11,573 nt of DNA from Bacteroidales bacterium. GTDB taxonomy: Bacteria; Bacteroidota; Bacteroidia; Bacteroidales; UBA932. Below are positions 1-7,895 of this stretch, piece by piece (within the stretch, counting starts at the first letter, position 1; each line of letters begins with the position of its first letter). Where the stretch lies: NCBI GenBank assembly GCA_016285215.1, contig JAEEQI010000073.1, positions 1 through 11,573 on the forward strand, read 5' to 3'. A program made the position numbers and the translations under genes. The notes beneath the pieces were generated by a model. The model saw only the letters and a program-made list of their open reading frames with translations. It was not told where the DNA came from and did not search any database.

Positions 1-1
1 C

Positions 2-217
2 GACAGCGAAAAAGACCCCCGGAAGCAGGCCATCGTAGAGTGGCAGATGCCTTGGATCCACCTCTCCGACCTCAAGGGCTGGAAGACCGTGGCCTCCGAG
101 GTCTACGGCGTGAACGCCATCCCCGATAACCTCCTCATCGACCCCGAAGGCACCATCGTGGCCCGCGGCCTCCGCGGCGAAGCCCTGCAAAAGAAACTGG
201 CCGAAATCTTCGAATAG
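2..217 (+). CDS. C-terminal part of a thioredoxin-like (TlpA/AhpC-TSA type) protein, cut by window start
   Basis: This is an open frame of 71 codons ending in TAG with no start inside the window, so it is the 3' end of a gene that begins upstream. The visible protein reads like the last part of a thioredoxin fold: a WIHLSDLKGW stretch, then YGVNAIPDNLLIDPEGTIVARGLRG, where 'AIP' fits the cis-proline loop and 'LLIDPEGTIVARGLRG' fits the last beta hairpin, followed by a short helix. TlpA-like proteins of Bacteroidota are usually exported thiol-disulfide reductases. The CXXC active site and any signal peptide would lie upstream, so activity cannot be judged. The gene converges on the peptide synthetase and shares a terminator with it; there is no sign of functional linkage. 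Family assignment is from recognised motifs, not a search. Confidence 0.8.
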   Translation, partial: DSEKDPRKQAIVEWQMPWIHLSDLKGWKTVASEVYGVNAIPDNLLIDPEGTIVARGLRGEALQKKLAEIFE

Positions 218-247
218 TTCCGGTCATCCTCCGGATTTAGTGAATAC

Positions 248-279
248 AAAAATCCTCCTCTGCGCAGAGGAGGATTTTT
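248..279. terminator. Bidirectional intrinsic terminator between convergent genes
   Basis: A 32-nt perfect palindrome: five A, then TCCTCCTCTGC mirrored by GCAGAGGAGGA, then five T. The plus strand continues with further T (ATTTT), which gives a run of U after a GC-rich stem. Because the palindrome is flanked by A on one side and T on the other, it should also work on the minus strand. Its position, 30 bp after the thioredoxin-like stop and 42 bp after the synthetase stop, fits a terminator shared by both genes. Confidence 0.9.
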
Positions 280-320
280 ATTTTCGGTAAACTATTGACA
301 TAATTAGTCAAAACGGGTAT

Positions 321-3300
321 CTATCCAAAGTACTGGAGAGTTCGCAGCATTTCAAAAATCATATCCACGTACTTGGAGGAGGTGTGGTCCCAGGCGAAGC
401 CCAGGCGATACAGCACCTGCATAGTAAAGTGCACGGAAGGCTGGTTCATCACCACTTCCTGCTGGTTGGGGGACTGGGCATAGGCCACCAGGCTGCTCAG
501 CAGCGGGGCCTTGTCCGGCTGGGCCATCACAACCTGCATCCGGGACATGAATTCCGGGAATTCCACGTAATCCACTTTGTTCCCATCGATCAGGCGCAGC
601 CGGGAGACGATGTCTTCCATGGGCAGCAGGTGGTTGTTGGAAACGTTGAACACGCAGTTCTCCTTGGGCGTAGTGGCCAGCAGCACCATGGCGCGGGCAC
701 TGTCGTCAATGGGGGAGAACTCCATCTTGGCATCCAGCAGGGAGTACGGGCAGGCGCCCAGGAGCTTGTATGCGCGCAGGCGTCCCATGGCCGAGTTGGC
801 GTTCAGGTTCACCTGGAATTCACCGTCGGCGGAGCGGGGCGACAGGTTACCGGCGCGCAGAATCTTGGCGTTGAGGGCTCCGGCGGCCATCCGTTCCAGG
901 ATGAATCTTTCGGCCAGGAACTTGGAATGGACATACTGGTTGCCGGTTTGCTGGCCAAAGTACAGCTGCTGTTCGCTGATCTGCTTGGGATGGCTTCCCT
1001 CGCTCATACCGGCCACACTCTCCGTGGAAACGTGTACCAGGCGGGCTGCCGTGGCTTCGCAGAAGGCGCAGATGTTCTTGACGCCGCCGTAGTTGATATC
1101 CTCGATATCCGTTCCCTTGGAGAAGTGCTTCACGTTGGCGGCGCAGTTCACCACCAGGCTCCAGGGCGTTCCGGAGGCCTTCAGGGAGTCGAATACGGCA
1201 GGCTGGGTGATGTCTCCGTTCACAATGCGGATGCGCTTGCCAATCAGCGGCCGGTAGTCTTTCTCGAAGTAATACACCAGCATCTCGCTCAGGCGTCGTT
1301 CGGCGCTCAGGGATCCCTTAGGACGCAGCAGGCACCAGATGATGGTGTCGTCCTTGGTGCTTTCCACCAGTTCCCGCAGCATGTGGATGCCCAGGAAGCC
1401 GGTGGCGCCGGTAAGGAGTATCTGGCCTTCCAGGCTCTGCATCTTGCCGGTCTGGAGGGCTTCCAGCGTGTTGCCGGCCAGCAGGGCGTCGATGCCCGAA
1501 TAGTCATAGTCGCTGATCTCGCTGTCCTCCTTGGGAGCGGCGGCGCCGCCACCCAGGAAGGCGCCCAGTTCACGGGCGGTGGGATGCGCGAAGACATCGG
1601 CATAAGCGAACTTGATGCCGCGCTTTTCTGCGTTCACCAGCACGTTGGTCACCATGAGCGAGGAACCGCCCAGGTCGAAGAAATTGTCCGTGGCGCCCAC
1701 CTTTTCCAGGCTGAGGACCTCGGCGAAAATCTCGCACAGGTTCTTCTCCAGGTCGGTTTCGGGGGCCACGTATTCGGCGCTGGTGTCGGGCGTGGGCTTG
1801 GGCAGGGCCTTGCGGTCTACCTTCTGGTTCACGTTCAGCGGAATCTTGTCCAGCTGGACAAAGGCGGCGGGCACCATATACGGCGGCTTGCGCTCCTTGA
1901 TAAAGGCCGATGCGGCCTGGATGTCGAATTTTTCTTCGGCCACCACGTAAGCGGCGATGAACTTGCCGCCGGACGGGTTGTCGAAGGCCTGTACGGTGAC
2001 GTCCTTCACGCCCGGGCATTCCCGCAGCACTTCCTCCACTTCCTTCAGCTCGATGCGGAAGCCGCGAATCTTCACCTGACCGTCCTGACGGCCCACAAAT
2101 TCGATGTTGCCGTCGGTTCTCCAGCGCACGATATCACCGCTTCGGTAGGCGCGTTCGCCCTTGCGGAACGGGTTGTCGATAAAGGTCTCGGCCGTCTTTT
2201 CGGGGCGGTTGAGGTAACCGCGGCCCACGCCGGCGCCCGTAATGAGCAGTTCTCCGGCGGCGCCCACCGGCACGCGACGGAAGTCGCCGTCCATCACATA
2301 CATGCTGGTGTTGTCCAGGGCGTGGCCGATAGGAATGTTGGCCTCGCGCTTCTTCACGTCGAAGATGGTGGAGAAGATGGTGCACTCGGTGGGGCCGTAG
2401 CCGTTGTGGAAGCCATAGGAAGGCGGATCCATGGAAACCAGCTTTTCGCCGCCCACGGAGAGGTGCTTGAGGGACTTGTTGTCCGGGAAGTTCTTGGCGT
2501 ACATCACACCCACCTGCGTGGTCATGAAGCTGTGGGTGATGCCGTTATCCGTGATAAAGGCATCCAGCTGGCTCATGTCGTGGCGGGTTTCCTCCGGGAT
2601 AATGTGCAGGCAGCCGCCGGCGGTGAGCACGGGATACATGTCCATCATGCACGCGTCGAAGCCGTAGCTGGCATAGGCCGCCACCCGGCTGTGGTCCGTA
2701 AGCTTATAGTATTTCTGGTACCAGGCGCAGAAATTCACCAGGTTGCGGTGCTCCAGCATCACACCCTTAGGCACGCCCGTGGAACCGGAAGTGTACAGCA
2801 GGATAAAGAGATTCTCCGGCTTGGGACCTTCGGGAACCTTTCCCTTGGGAAGGGCTTCCAGTTCATCGGTGGTGAGCACGGGACCCTTGTACTCCTTGAG
2901 CACCGGCAGGAGTTCCTTGTCGGCGATCAGGAGTTTGGCCGATGCGTCGCTCACCATGAAGTTGAGGCGCTCCTCCGGGTAGGAAGGATCCAGCGGCTGA
3001 TAGGCGCAGCCGGCCTTGAGGATACCCAGCGAGGCCAGCGCCATCCACTGATTGCGGCCGATGAGCACGGACACCACGTCTTCGGCCTTCAGGCCCTTGG
3101 CGGCGATGGCGGCGGCGATGCGGTCCGACAGGGCATCGGCCTGCGCATACGTGCAGCTGAAGTCCTGATAGCTCACGGCGGGGTTGTCGGGCGTCTTCTT
3201 GGCCTGGGCGCGGAAGAGGCTCACGATGGTCTGGGTGGTGTCTACCTTCTGGGTGAAGTGGTTGAAGCCATCCAGTTCCTTGAGGCGGTCGGTGTCCACG

Positions 3301-6300
3301 AACGGCACCTCGTTCAGTTTGTCATGCTGCAGCAGGCCGCGCACCACGCATTCCATGGCATCGGCAAAGGCCTGCATCAGGGCCACGCTGTATTTGCTGT
3401 CGTCGTAGCCCAGCACGATGGCTTCCTTGCCTTCGCTGCCGTCGATGTAGATGCTCAGCGGGAACTTGGGCGCGCCGGCGTCCATATTCTCGCCGGTCAC
3501 CTGCTGTCCGTTCACGCGGTAATCGGCCAGCACACCCACCTGGTAGGCCAGCATCACCTGCGGCTGGAAGCCGAATTCGGCGGCTACCTTGGCAAACGGG
3601 TAGTCCTGGTGCTGCAGGGTGGCCTGGAAGTCCTGGTCGCACTGCTTCAGGAAGGCTTCCGTATTCTCAATGGTGCAGTCCCCCGCCAAAGCCAGGGTGT
3701 TCACGAACATACCGAAGCTGTCGGCGGTCTTCAAATTGCCACGGCCGTTGCTGATGGTGCAGATATATACCTTCTTATTGGCGTTGTAGGCGCTGAGGGT
3801 GAGGTAGGCGGCGCCCAGGTAGAAACTGGCGGGCGAGATGCCTATCTTCTTGCACAGCGGATGGATGTCGGCCTCTACGAACTTTCTCAGGAAGACTTCC
3901 CGGCCGGGGTTGGCTTCATTGTGCTCCAGGTCCGGAATCACGGCCGAGGGGCTCTCCAGGCCACCCAGTTGCCCGGCGAAGAAGTTGCGGGCCTGGGCAT
4001 AGGCTTCGCTGCCTTCACTGGCCTTCTGCCAGGCGGCATATTGGAAGTAGGAATAGCTTTCGGGAGCGATGTCCTTGCCCTCAAGGGCGTTGCAGACCTC
4101 CTGGATGAAGATGTCGTAGCTGCGGCCGTCGAACACCAGGTGGTGGAAGTCGCTCAGGAGGTAGGTTTTGTCCTTTCCGGCTGCGATGACCACCTTGCCC
4201 AGGGGACCCTTATTGAGGTCGAAGGGAAGGATGAAGCCCTCTTTCAGGGTCTCCAGATCCCCTTCCTGGACAGAGACGGGGATGGGCGTGTCGGAAGGAA
4301 CCTGGCACACCTGGCCGTCTATCTGCTCAAAGTGGGACCGCAGGGCGGGATGGGCGGCCAGCACCTTCTCTACGGCTTCCTGCAGGGCCTGGGCCGATAC
4401 TTCTCCGGGGAAGGTCCAAACCATAGGAATATTGTAGATGGTCTCCTGCGGAGCCTTCATGCAGTCCAGGAACACGCCGGCCTGCTGGTTGGTGAGGGGC
4501 TGAGGGCCGATGGCGCCGTCCTGTCCGGCTGCGCCGCCCGCTTTGTCGCCGGCCATCCAGATCTTGAGAATCTCGTTCTCTATGCTCTGGAGGGTGGCGG
4601 TCTTGGCGAAGGTATTCATATCGGCCTGTACGCCGTAGCGCTTGAACAGTTCGGTGGCCAGACGGAGGCCGCTCAGGGAACTGAGGCCGTAGAGCATCAG
4701 GGGTTCGGTGAGTCCCGCGCCCTCGATGCCGGTGGTTTCCTTGAGCAGGGCCGTGAGTTCCTCTTCCAGGACATTGAGCGGGGCAGCTGCCTGACCCTGG
4801 GCCTTCTGGGCCTGCGGCTTGGGCAGAGCCTTCACATCCACCTTCTGGTTTACATTGAGGGGAATGGCGTCTATCTGCATGGTGACGGAAGGCACCATAT
4901 AGGGCGGCTTGCGCTCCAGGATAAAGGCGTTGAGGGCGGCCGTATCAATGGTTTCGTCACTCACAACATAAGCGGCCATGAACTTGCCGCCACCTTCCTG
5001 GTCGAAGGCCTGTACGGTCACGTCCTTGATGCCCGGGAATTCGCGGATGACGGCCTCCACTTCCTTGAGTTCGATGCGGAAGCCACGGATCTTCACCTGC
5101 GCATCTTTTCGGCCGATGTATTCGATGTCGCCGTCGGCCCGGTAGCGCACGATGTCGCCGGTGTGATACATGCGGCTGAAGGCGGGACTGGCCTCGAAAG
5201 GATTATCGGAGAAGGATTCGGCGGTTTTGTCGGGACGGTTCAGATAGCCGTCGCCCACTTGCAGACCCGCCTCCAGAAGCTCTCCGGCGGCGCCCACGGG
5301 TACGCGCTTGCCGGCCTTGTTAACCACATAGCAGTGGATGCCGGGCTGCGGGATACCAATGGGGATGTTCTCCTCCTGCTTCTTCACTTCCTTAGAGACC
5401 ACATAGCAGAGGCTCTCGGAGGGACCGTAGCAGTTAAAGAGTTTATAATTGGGCAGCGGCAGTGCGCTCAGTTTCTCTCCGCCGGTGTACAGCACCTGCA
5501 GGCCCTTGCAACTGGGATAGTTGATGGCAAACTGGGTGGCCACCTGGGTGGTCATAAAGCTGTGGGTAATGCCGTTCTGCTCAAAATAGTCGTGCAGGGC
5601 CTTGAGGTCCAGGCGGATTCCCTCGGGGATGAGGTACAGGGTTGCGCCGGCCACCAGGGCTCCGTAAAGGTCTCCCACAAAAGCGTCAAAACCAAAGCTG
5701 GAGTAGGCTGTAAGCTTGCTTTGGGCCGAAATCCCCGTGCGCCAGGCGTGGTGCTGGGAGAAGAGGCTTACATTGCGGTGGTTGAGCATACAGCCCTTGG
5801 GCGTGCCGGTGGTGCCGCTGGTGTACAGCAGCACAAAGAGGTCGTCGGGCTTGGCGACGGACTTGGGCTTACCGGCCGGGAGGGACGGGATGTCGGCAGT
5901 GGCCAGCACCGGACCCTCAAAGCCTTCCACCAGCTCCGCCAGGCCTTCATCGGCAATGAGCATAGCGCTGGAGGCATCCTTGACCATAAACTGCAGGCGC
6001 TCTTTGGGATAGGAAGGATCCAGCGGCTGATAAGCGCAGCCGGCCTTGATGGCACCCAGCGGGGCAATCACGGTGTATTCGCTGCGGCCCAGGATAATGG
6101 ATACCACGTGGCCGGGCTTCACGGTCTTTTCTATGTGGGCGGCCAGGTTGTTGGACAGTTCGTCTACCTGCTTGTAGGTGAACTGCTTGTTGGCGCAAAC
6201 GAGGGAAATTTGTTCCGGAGCCTCTTTCACGCGCTGGTTCCAGAAATCCAGGACGGTCTTCTGGGGGTCCCCCACGGATTCGCCCGGATTGAAGCCATCC

Positions 6301-7562
6301 AGCGTCTTGATTTGGGCGGCCGAAGCAAATTCCAACTGACCCACCGTATCGGCCTTCTTTAAAGACAGGACGGCGGCGGCCATACTCTCTGCAAAGTTTT
6401 TGAGGATGCCCTCTGTGTACATATCGGGCCTATACCAGAAACGCATCTCGTAAGGGCCCTCCGCGGGTGTGAAAAATTCCACAGAAAGGTTGAGGCCCGG
6501 AGGATTGCTGCGAAGGTCTTCTCCCGGGACACATTCTCCGGCCAGAATCAGGGAGGGAACTTCCACCACAAACTGGCCCTGGAAACCAAAGTTGATACCG
6601 GGGCCCAGGCCCAGGTAGGTTCCGCAATCGGCCATGGAGAAGAAATGCCGGGCCCGCAGTCCTACGGTCTGTTCCTTCAGGCGGTCCAGAACCTCGCTGA
6701 CAGGGGTATCCGGAGTGGCATTTACAAAGGCGGGCAGGGTGTGCACGCACATAGTGAACGCAGTTTTGGAGGCTACTGTCTTGCGGCCGTTCCAGATGGT
6801 GGAGAAGCTGGCGGCGTTATCGGCATTCCAGGATGCCAGGGTAAGGCCGAAAATGCCGGTAAAGAGGATGCTGTCGGCGTACCGGTAGCGCTCCAGAACG
6901 TCCCTCATGGCCACGCTGTCAATGGGCAATTGCACCACCAGCTCCTTATAGGCCGAAGGCTTGGCGCCAAACACGTCCGGCACAATGCGGCTTTCGACCT
7001 CCGTAGCCGAGCCAAACTCCTGCGCAAACCACTGCTTGGCTTCCTCGAAAGCCTCGCTTTCCCGCAACTTCTGCTCTTCCAGCGCCACATCGGCCCCGCT
7101 GAATTTCTCAACGGGAACCTCTTTTCCGTCGTATGCGGCGCCCAGATCGGCCAGCAACATAGGGATGCAGGCCCCATCCGTGATGATGTGGTGGAAATCG
7201 GCGTAGAAATAGTTGCCGTCCTTGGTTTTATAGAGCTCCAGCCTGAATAGCCGGTCTTTGTGCAGGTCCATGGGCCGCGCAAAGGTTCCTCTTACCTCGT
7301 CGATGCTGTCTATTTCCTTAATCTCGGCCTTCCACGTCTCCTGGGACTGTTCCATGCAGGGGACGCCATCCACTTCCACTACGTGCGATAGAATGTAGGG
7401 ATGGGCGGCCACAAAGGCCTCAAAGGCCTTTTTGAACTTCTCGAGGTCTATGGTGGGCGGCAGCTTGTACAACAGGGCCTGCTGGTAGTTGCCGGATTTA
7501 TCGTCCAGTCCCTGGCTAGCCAGGAACATACTCAGTTGCGCTTGGGAAAGAGGAGAGGTCAT
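321..7562 (-). CDS. Dimodular nonribosomal peptide synthetase, C-A-T-C-A-T-R, reductive release
   Basis: A single 2413-aa polypeptide with two full modules and a terminal NAD(P)H-dependent thioester reductase. Approximate residues: C1 1-425, A1 430-915, T1 925-1003, C2 1018-1430, A2 1438-1922, T2 1930-2005, R 2045-2413. It should select and adenylate two amino acids, load them on the carrier domains, join them, and release the dipeptidyl thioester by reduction to an aldehyde. In known two-module systems with this ending (aureusimine synthetase of Staphylococcus aureus; gut-bacterial dipeptide aldehyde clusters) the aldehydes are protease inhibitors or cyclise to pyrazinones. The ATG at 7562 is chosen because residue 5 onward matches the first condensation core motif (PLSQAQLSMF). 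No clear Shine-Dalgarno is visible, as is usual in this phylum. All active-site motifs are intact. There is no phosphopantetheinyl transferase in view, so one must act from elsewhere. Architecture is very secure; the product is inferred. Confidence 0.96.
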   Translation of the reverse strand: MTSPLSQAQLSMFLASQGLDDKSGNYQQALLYKLPPTIDLEKFKKAFEAFVAAHPYILSHVVEVDGVPCMEQSQETWKAEIKEIDSIDEVRGTFARPMDLHKDRLFRLELYKTKDGNYFYADFHHIITDGACIPMLLADLGAAYDGKEVPVEKFSGADVALEEQKLRESEAFEEAKQWFAQEFGSATEVESRIVPDVFGAKPSAYKELVVQLPIDSVAMRDVLERYRYADSILFTGIFGLTLASWNADNAASFSTIWNGRKTVASKTAFTMCVHTLPAFVNATPDTPVSEVLDRLKEQTVGLRARHFFSMADCGTYLGLGPGINFGFQGQFVVEVPSLILAGECVPGEDLRSNPPGLNLSVEFFTPAEGPYEMRFWYRPDMYTEGILKNFAESMAAAVLSLKKADTVGQLEFASAAQIKTLDGFNPGESVGDPQKTVLDFWNQRVKEAPEQISLVCANKQFTYKQVDELSNNLAAHIEKTVKPGHVVSIILGRSEYTVIAPLGAIKAGCAYQPLDPSYPKERLQFMVKDASSAMLIADEGLAELVEGFEGPVLATADIPSLPAGKPKSVAKPDDLFVLLYTSGTTGTPKGCMLNHRNVSLFSQHHAWRTGISAQSKLTAYSSFGFDAFVGDLYGALVAGATLYLIPEGIRLDLKALHDYFEQNGITHSFMTTQVATQFAINYPSCKGLQVLYTGGEKLSALPLPNYKLFNCYGPSESLCYVVSKEVKKQEENIPIGIPQPGIHCYVVNKAGKRVPVGAAGELLEAGLQVGDGYLNRPDKTAESFSDNPFEASPAFSRMYHTGDIVRYRADGDIEYIGRKDAQVKIRGFRIELKEVEAVIREFPGIKDVTVQAFDQEGGGKFMAAYVVSDETIDTAALNAFILERKPPYMVPSVTMQIDAIPLNVNQKVDVKALPKPQAQKAQGQAAAPLNVLEEELTALLKETTGIEGAGLTEPLMLYGLSSLSGLRLATELFKRYGVQADMNTFAKTATLQSIENEILKIWMAGDKAGGAAGQDGAIGPQPLTNQQAGVFLDCMKAPQETIYNIPMVWTFPGEVSAQALQEAVEKVLAAHPALRSHFEQIDGQVCQVPSDTPIPVSVQEGDLETLKEGFILPFDLNKGPLGKVVIAAGKDKTYLLSDFHHLVFDGRSYDIFIQEVCNALEGKDIAPESYSYFQYAAWQKASEGSEAYAQARNFFAGQLGGLESPSAVIPDLEHNEANPGREVFLRKFVEADIHPLCKKIGISPASFYLGAAYLTLSAYNANKKVYICTISNGRGNLKTADSFGMFVNTLALAGDCTIENTEAFLKQCDQDFQATLQHQDYPFAKVAAEFGFQPQVMLAYQVGVLADYRVNGQQVTGENMDAGAPKFPLSIYIDGSEGKEAIVLGYDDSKYSVALMQAFADAMECVVRGLLQHDKLNEVPFVDTDRLKELDGFNHFTQKVDTTQTIVSLFRAQAKKTPDNPAVSYQDFSCTYAQADALSDRIAAAIAAKGLKAEDVVSVLIGRNQWMALASLGILKAGCAYQPLDPSYPEERLNFMVSDASAKLLIADKELLPVLKEYKGPVLTTDELEALPKGKVPEGPKPENLFILLYTSGSTGVPKGVMLEHRNLVNFCAWYQKYYKLTDHSRVAAYASYGFDACMMDMYPVLTAGGCLHIIPEETRHDMSQLDAFITDNGITHSFMTTQVGVMYAKNFPDNKSLKHLSVGGEKLVSMDPPSYGFHNGYGPTECTIFSTIFDVKKREANIPIGHALDNTSMYVMDGDFRRVPVGAAGELLITGAGVGRGYLNRPEKTAETFIDNPFRKGERAYRSGDIVRWRTDGNIEFVGRQDGQVKIRGFRIELKEVEEVLRECPGVKDVTVQAFDNPSGGKFIAAYVVAEEKFDIQAASAFIKERKPPYMVPAAFVQLDKIPLNVNQKVDRKALPKPTPDTSAEYVAPETDLEKNLCEIFAEVLSLEKVGATDNFFDLGGSSLMVTNVLVNAEKRGIKFAYADVFAHPTARELGAFLGGGAAAPKEDSEISDYDYSGIDALLAGNTLEALQTGKMQSLEGQILLTGATGFLGIHMLRELVESTKDDTIIWCLLRPKGSLSAERRLSEMLVYYFEKDYRPLIGKRIRIVNGDITQPAVFDSLKASGTPWSLVVNCAANVKHFSKGTDIEDINYGGVKNICAFCEATAARLVHVSTESVAGMSEGSHPKQISEQQLYFGQQTGNQYVHSKFLAERFILERMAAGALNAKILRAGNLSPRSADGEFQVNLNANSAMGRLRAYKLLGACPYSLLDAKMEFSPIDDSARAMVLLATTPKENCVFNVSNNHLLPMEDIVSRLRLIDGNKVDYVEFPEFMSRMQVVMAQPDKAPLLSSLVAYAQSPNQQEVVMNQPSVHFTMQVLYRLGFAWDHTSSKYVDMIFEMLRTLQYFG
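324..1430 (-). other. Terminal thioester reductase (R) domain
   Basis: Residues 2045-2413. It is an extended short-chain dehydrogenase fold: nucleotide-binding GATGFLG at 2052-2058, an NCAANVKHF stretch at 2139-2147, HVSTES at 2177-2182 holding the catalytic Ser/Thr, and the YxxxK pair Y2210/K2214. This set matches the thioester-reductase family that ends peptide synthetases, lysine-biosynthesis Lys2 and carboxylic acid reductases. It should use NAD(P)H to release the dipeptidyl chain as an aldehyde; a second reduction to an alcohol is possible and cannot be excluded by sequence. A linker of about 40 residues rich in acidic and Ala/Gly residues separates it from T2. Complete to the C terminus, no frameshift. 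Confidence 0.93.
1548..4511 (-). other. NRPS module 2 (C2-A2-T2)
   Basis: Residues 1018-2005 of the synthetase. C2 has HHLVFDG at residues 1140-1146 and should form the peptide bond. A2 has A3 YTSGSTGVPKG (1590-1600), A5 GYGPTE (1721-1726), YRSGD (1806-1810), A8 at 1824-1843 and A10 NQKVD with lysine 1914. Aligning to the GrsA pocket gives D-A-M-F-S-G-G-I-F-K. The G-G-x-F-K tail faintly recalls valine-type codes, but I would not assign a substrate from it. T2 is a textbook carrier domain with FFDLGGSSL, phosphopantetheine serine 1968. A2 is closely related to A1, with several identical stretches over 12 residues, which suggests duplication followed by change in the pocket. Confidence 0.88.
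4554..7562 (-). other. NRPS module 1 (C1-A1-T1)
   Basis: Residues 1-1003 of the synthetase. C1 carries the catalytic HHIITDG at residues 124-130, so it is a competent condensation domain at the N terminus; it could acylate the first amino acid or accept a substrate from another protein. A1 shows A3 YTSGTTGTPKG (580-590), A5 CYGPSE (711-716), A7 YHTGD (799-803), A8 at 817-836 and A10 NQKVD with lysine 907. My alignment to the GrsA pocket gives D-A-G-F-Y-G-C-C-Y-K, which I cannot match to a substrate. A Q/A-rich linker (914-928) leads to T1, whose carrier motif is YGLSSL instead of LGGxSL; serine 962 is the expected phosphopantetheine site. A Gly/Ala-rich linker (1003-1020) joins module 2. Confidence 0.88.
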
Positions 7563-7601
7563 AGCTTATGTCTGACTAATCGTTTTAGTGTTTGGCTCTT
7601 A

Positions 7602-7609
7602 CAAAAATA
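7602..7609 (-). promoter_or_regulatory. Bacteroidota -7 box for the NRPS gene
   Basis: On the minus strand the octamer TATTTTTG is an exact match to TAnnTTTG, the -7 element of the Bacteroidota primary sigma factor. It lies 39 bp upstream of the NRPS ATG, so transcription would start near 7595 with a leader of roughly 30 nt. The -33 TTTG element is not clearly present; the area upstream is a T-rich run on the minus strand. Assignment is by consensus match and position only. Confidence 0.55.
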
Positions 7610-7704
7610 AGAAAAAAACGAAAAATATCCGATTTGAGTTAATGTCCCGGTTTTGCCACAAATATTGACTTGGAGGAGCGAAGCGACGATGCGCAAGGGA
7701 GAAA

Positions 7705-7824
7705 GCGGTACGGACGAGGCTCGAGACGGCACAAAACTAAGAAACGGAGTCTAGCAAAGCTAAACTCCGTTTCTGCGGTGCGGACGAGACCGCGTATCTG
7801 GGTTTTGGTGGGAAGGGCACAAAA
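7705..7824. repeat. Composite repeat: two copies of a GC-rich motif pair around a hairpin
   Basis: GCGGTACGGACGAG at 7705-7718 recurs as GCGGTGCGGACGAG at 7775-7788 (13 of 14 identical). Each copy is followed at a distance by GGCACAAAA (7728-7736 and 7816-7824). Between the copies is a hairpin with 15-nt arms. The arrangement looks like a duplicated unit of a small dispersed element or the end of a mobile element. I do not recognise a named family. Confidence 0.6.
7741..7773. repeat. Hairpin-forming inverted repeat with AAA loop
   Basis: GAAACGGAGTCTAGC at 7741-7755 pairs with GCTAAACTCCGTTTC at 7759-7773, 14 of 15 pairs with one C/A mismatch, around a 3-nt AAA loop. It is not followed by a T run on either strand, so it does not look like an intrinsic terminator. 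It lies about 180 bp upstream of the NRPS start and 190 bp upstream of the integrase start. Confidence 0.8.
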
Positions 7825-7895
7825 TATACTTCTGCTGATTATCAATTAGTTAGCATTTTAGCGCTTGCGTAGGTTTTCCAGCAAATGCACAAAAA

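Noticed and set aside
295..311. TTGAC...GTCAA small inverted repeat, with TTGACA like a sigma-70 -35 box
   Set aside because: It lies at the 3' ends of two convergent genes with no gene to drive, and Bacteroidota promoters use different elements. The 5-bp arms are likely chance.
384..6362. A nearly 6-kb open frame on the plus strand, 1992 codons
   Set aside because: It is antisense to the NRPS and reads as a His/Val/Gly-rich string with no recognisable domain. It is open because the NRPS avoids codons whose complements are stops. The NRPS frame has all the domain motifs.
7741..7773. The hairpin as an intrinsic terminator
   Set aside because: Neither strand has a T run after the stem, and no gene ends just before it in this window.
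7639..7845. A 68-codon frame on the minus strand
   Set aside because: It is translated straight through the repeat and hairpin region, is rich in Arg, Leu and Ser, and has no clear ribosome site. More likely a by-product of the repeat than a gene, though similar reading frames may be annotated elsewhere as hypothetical proteins.
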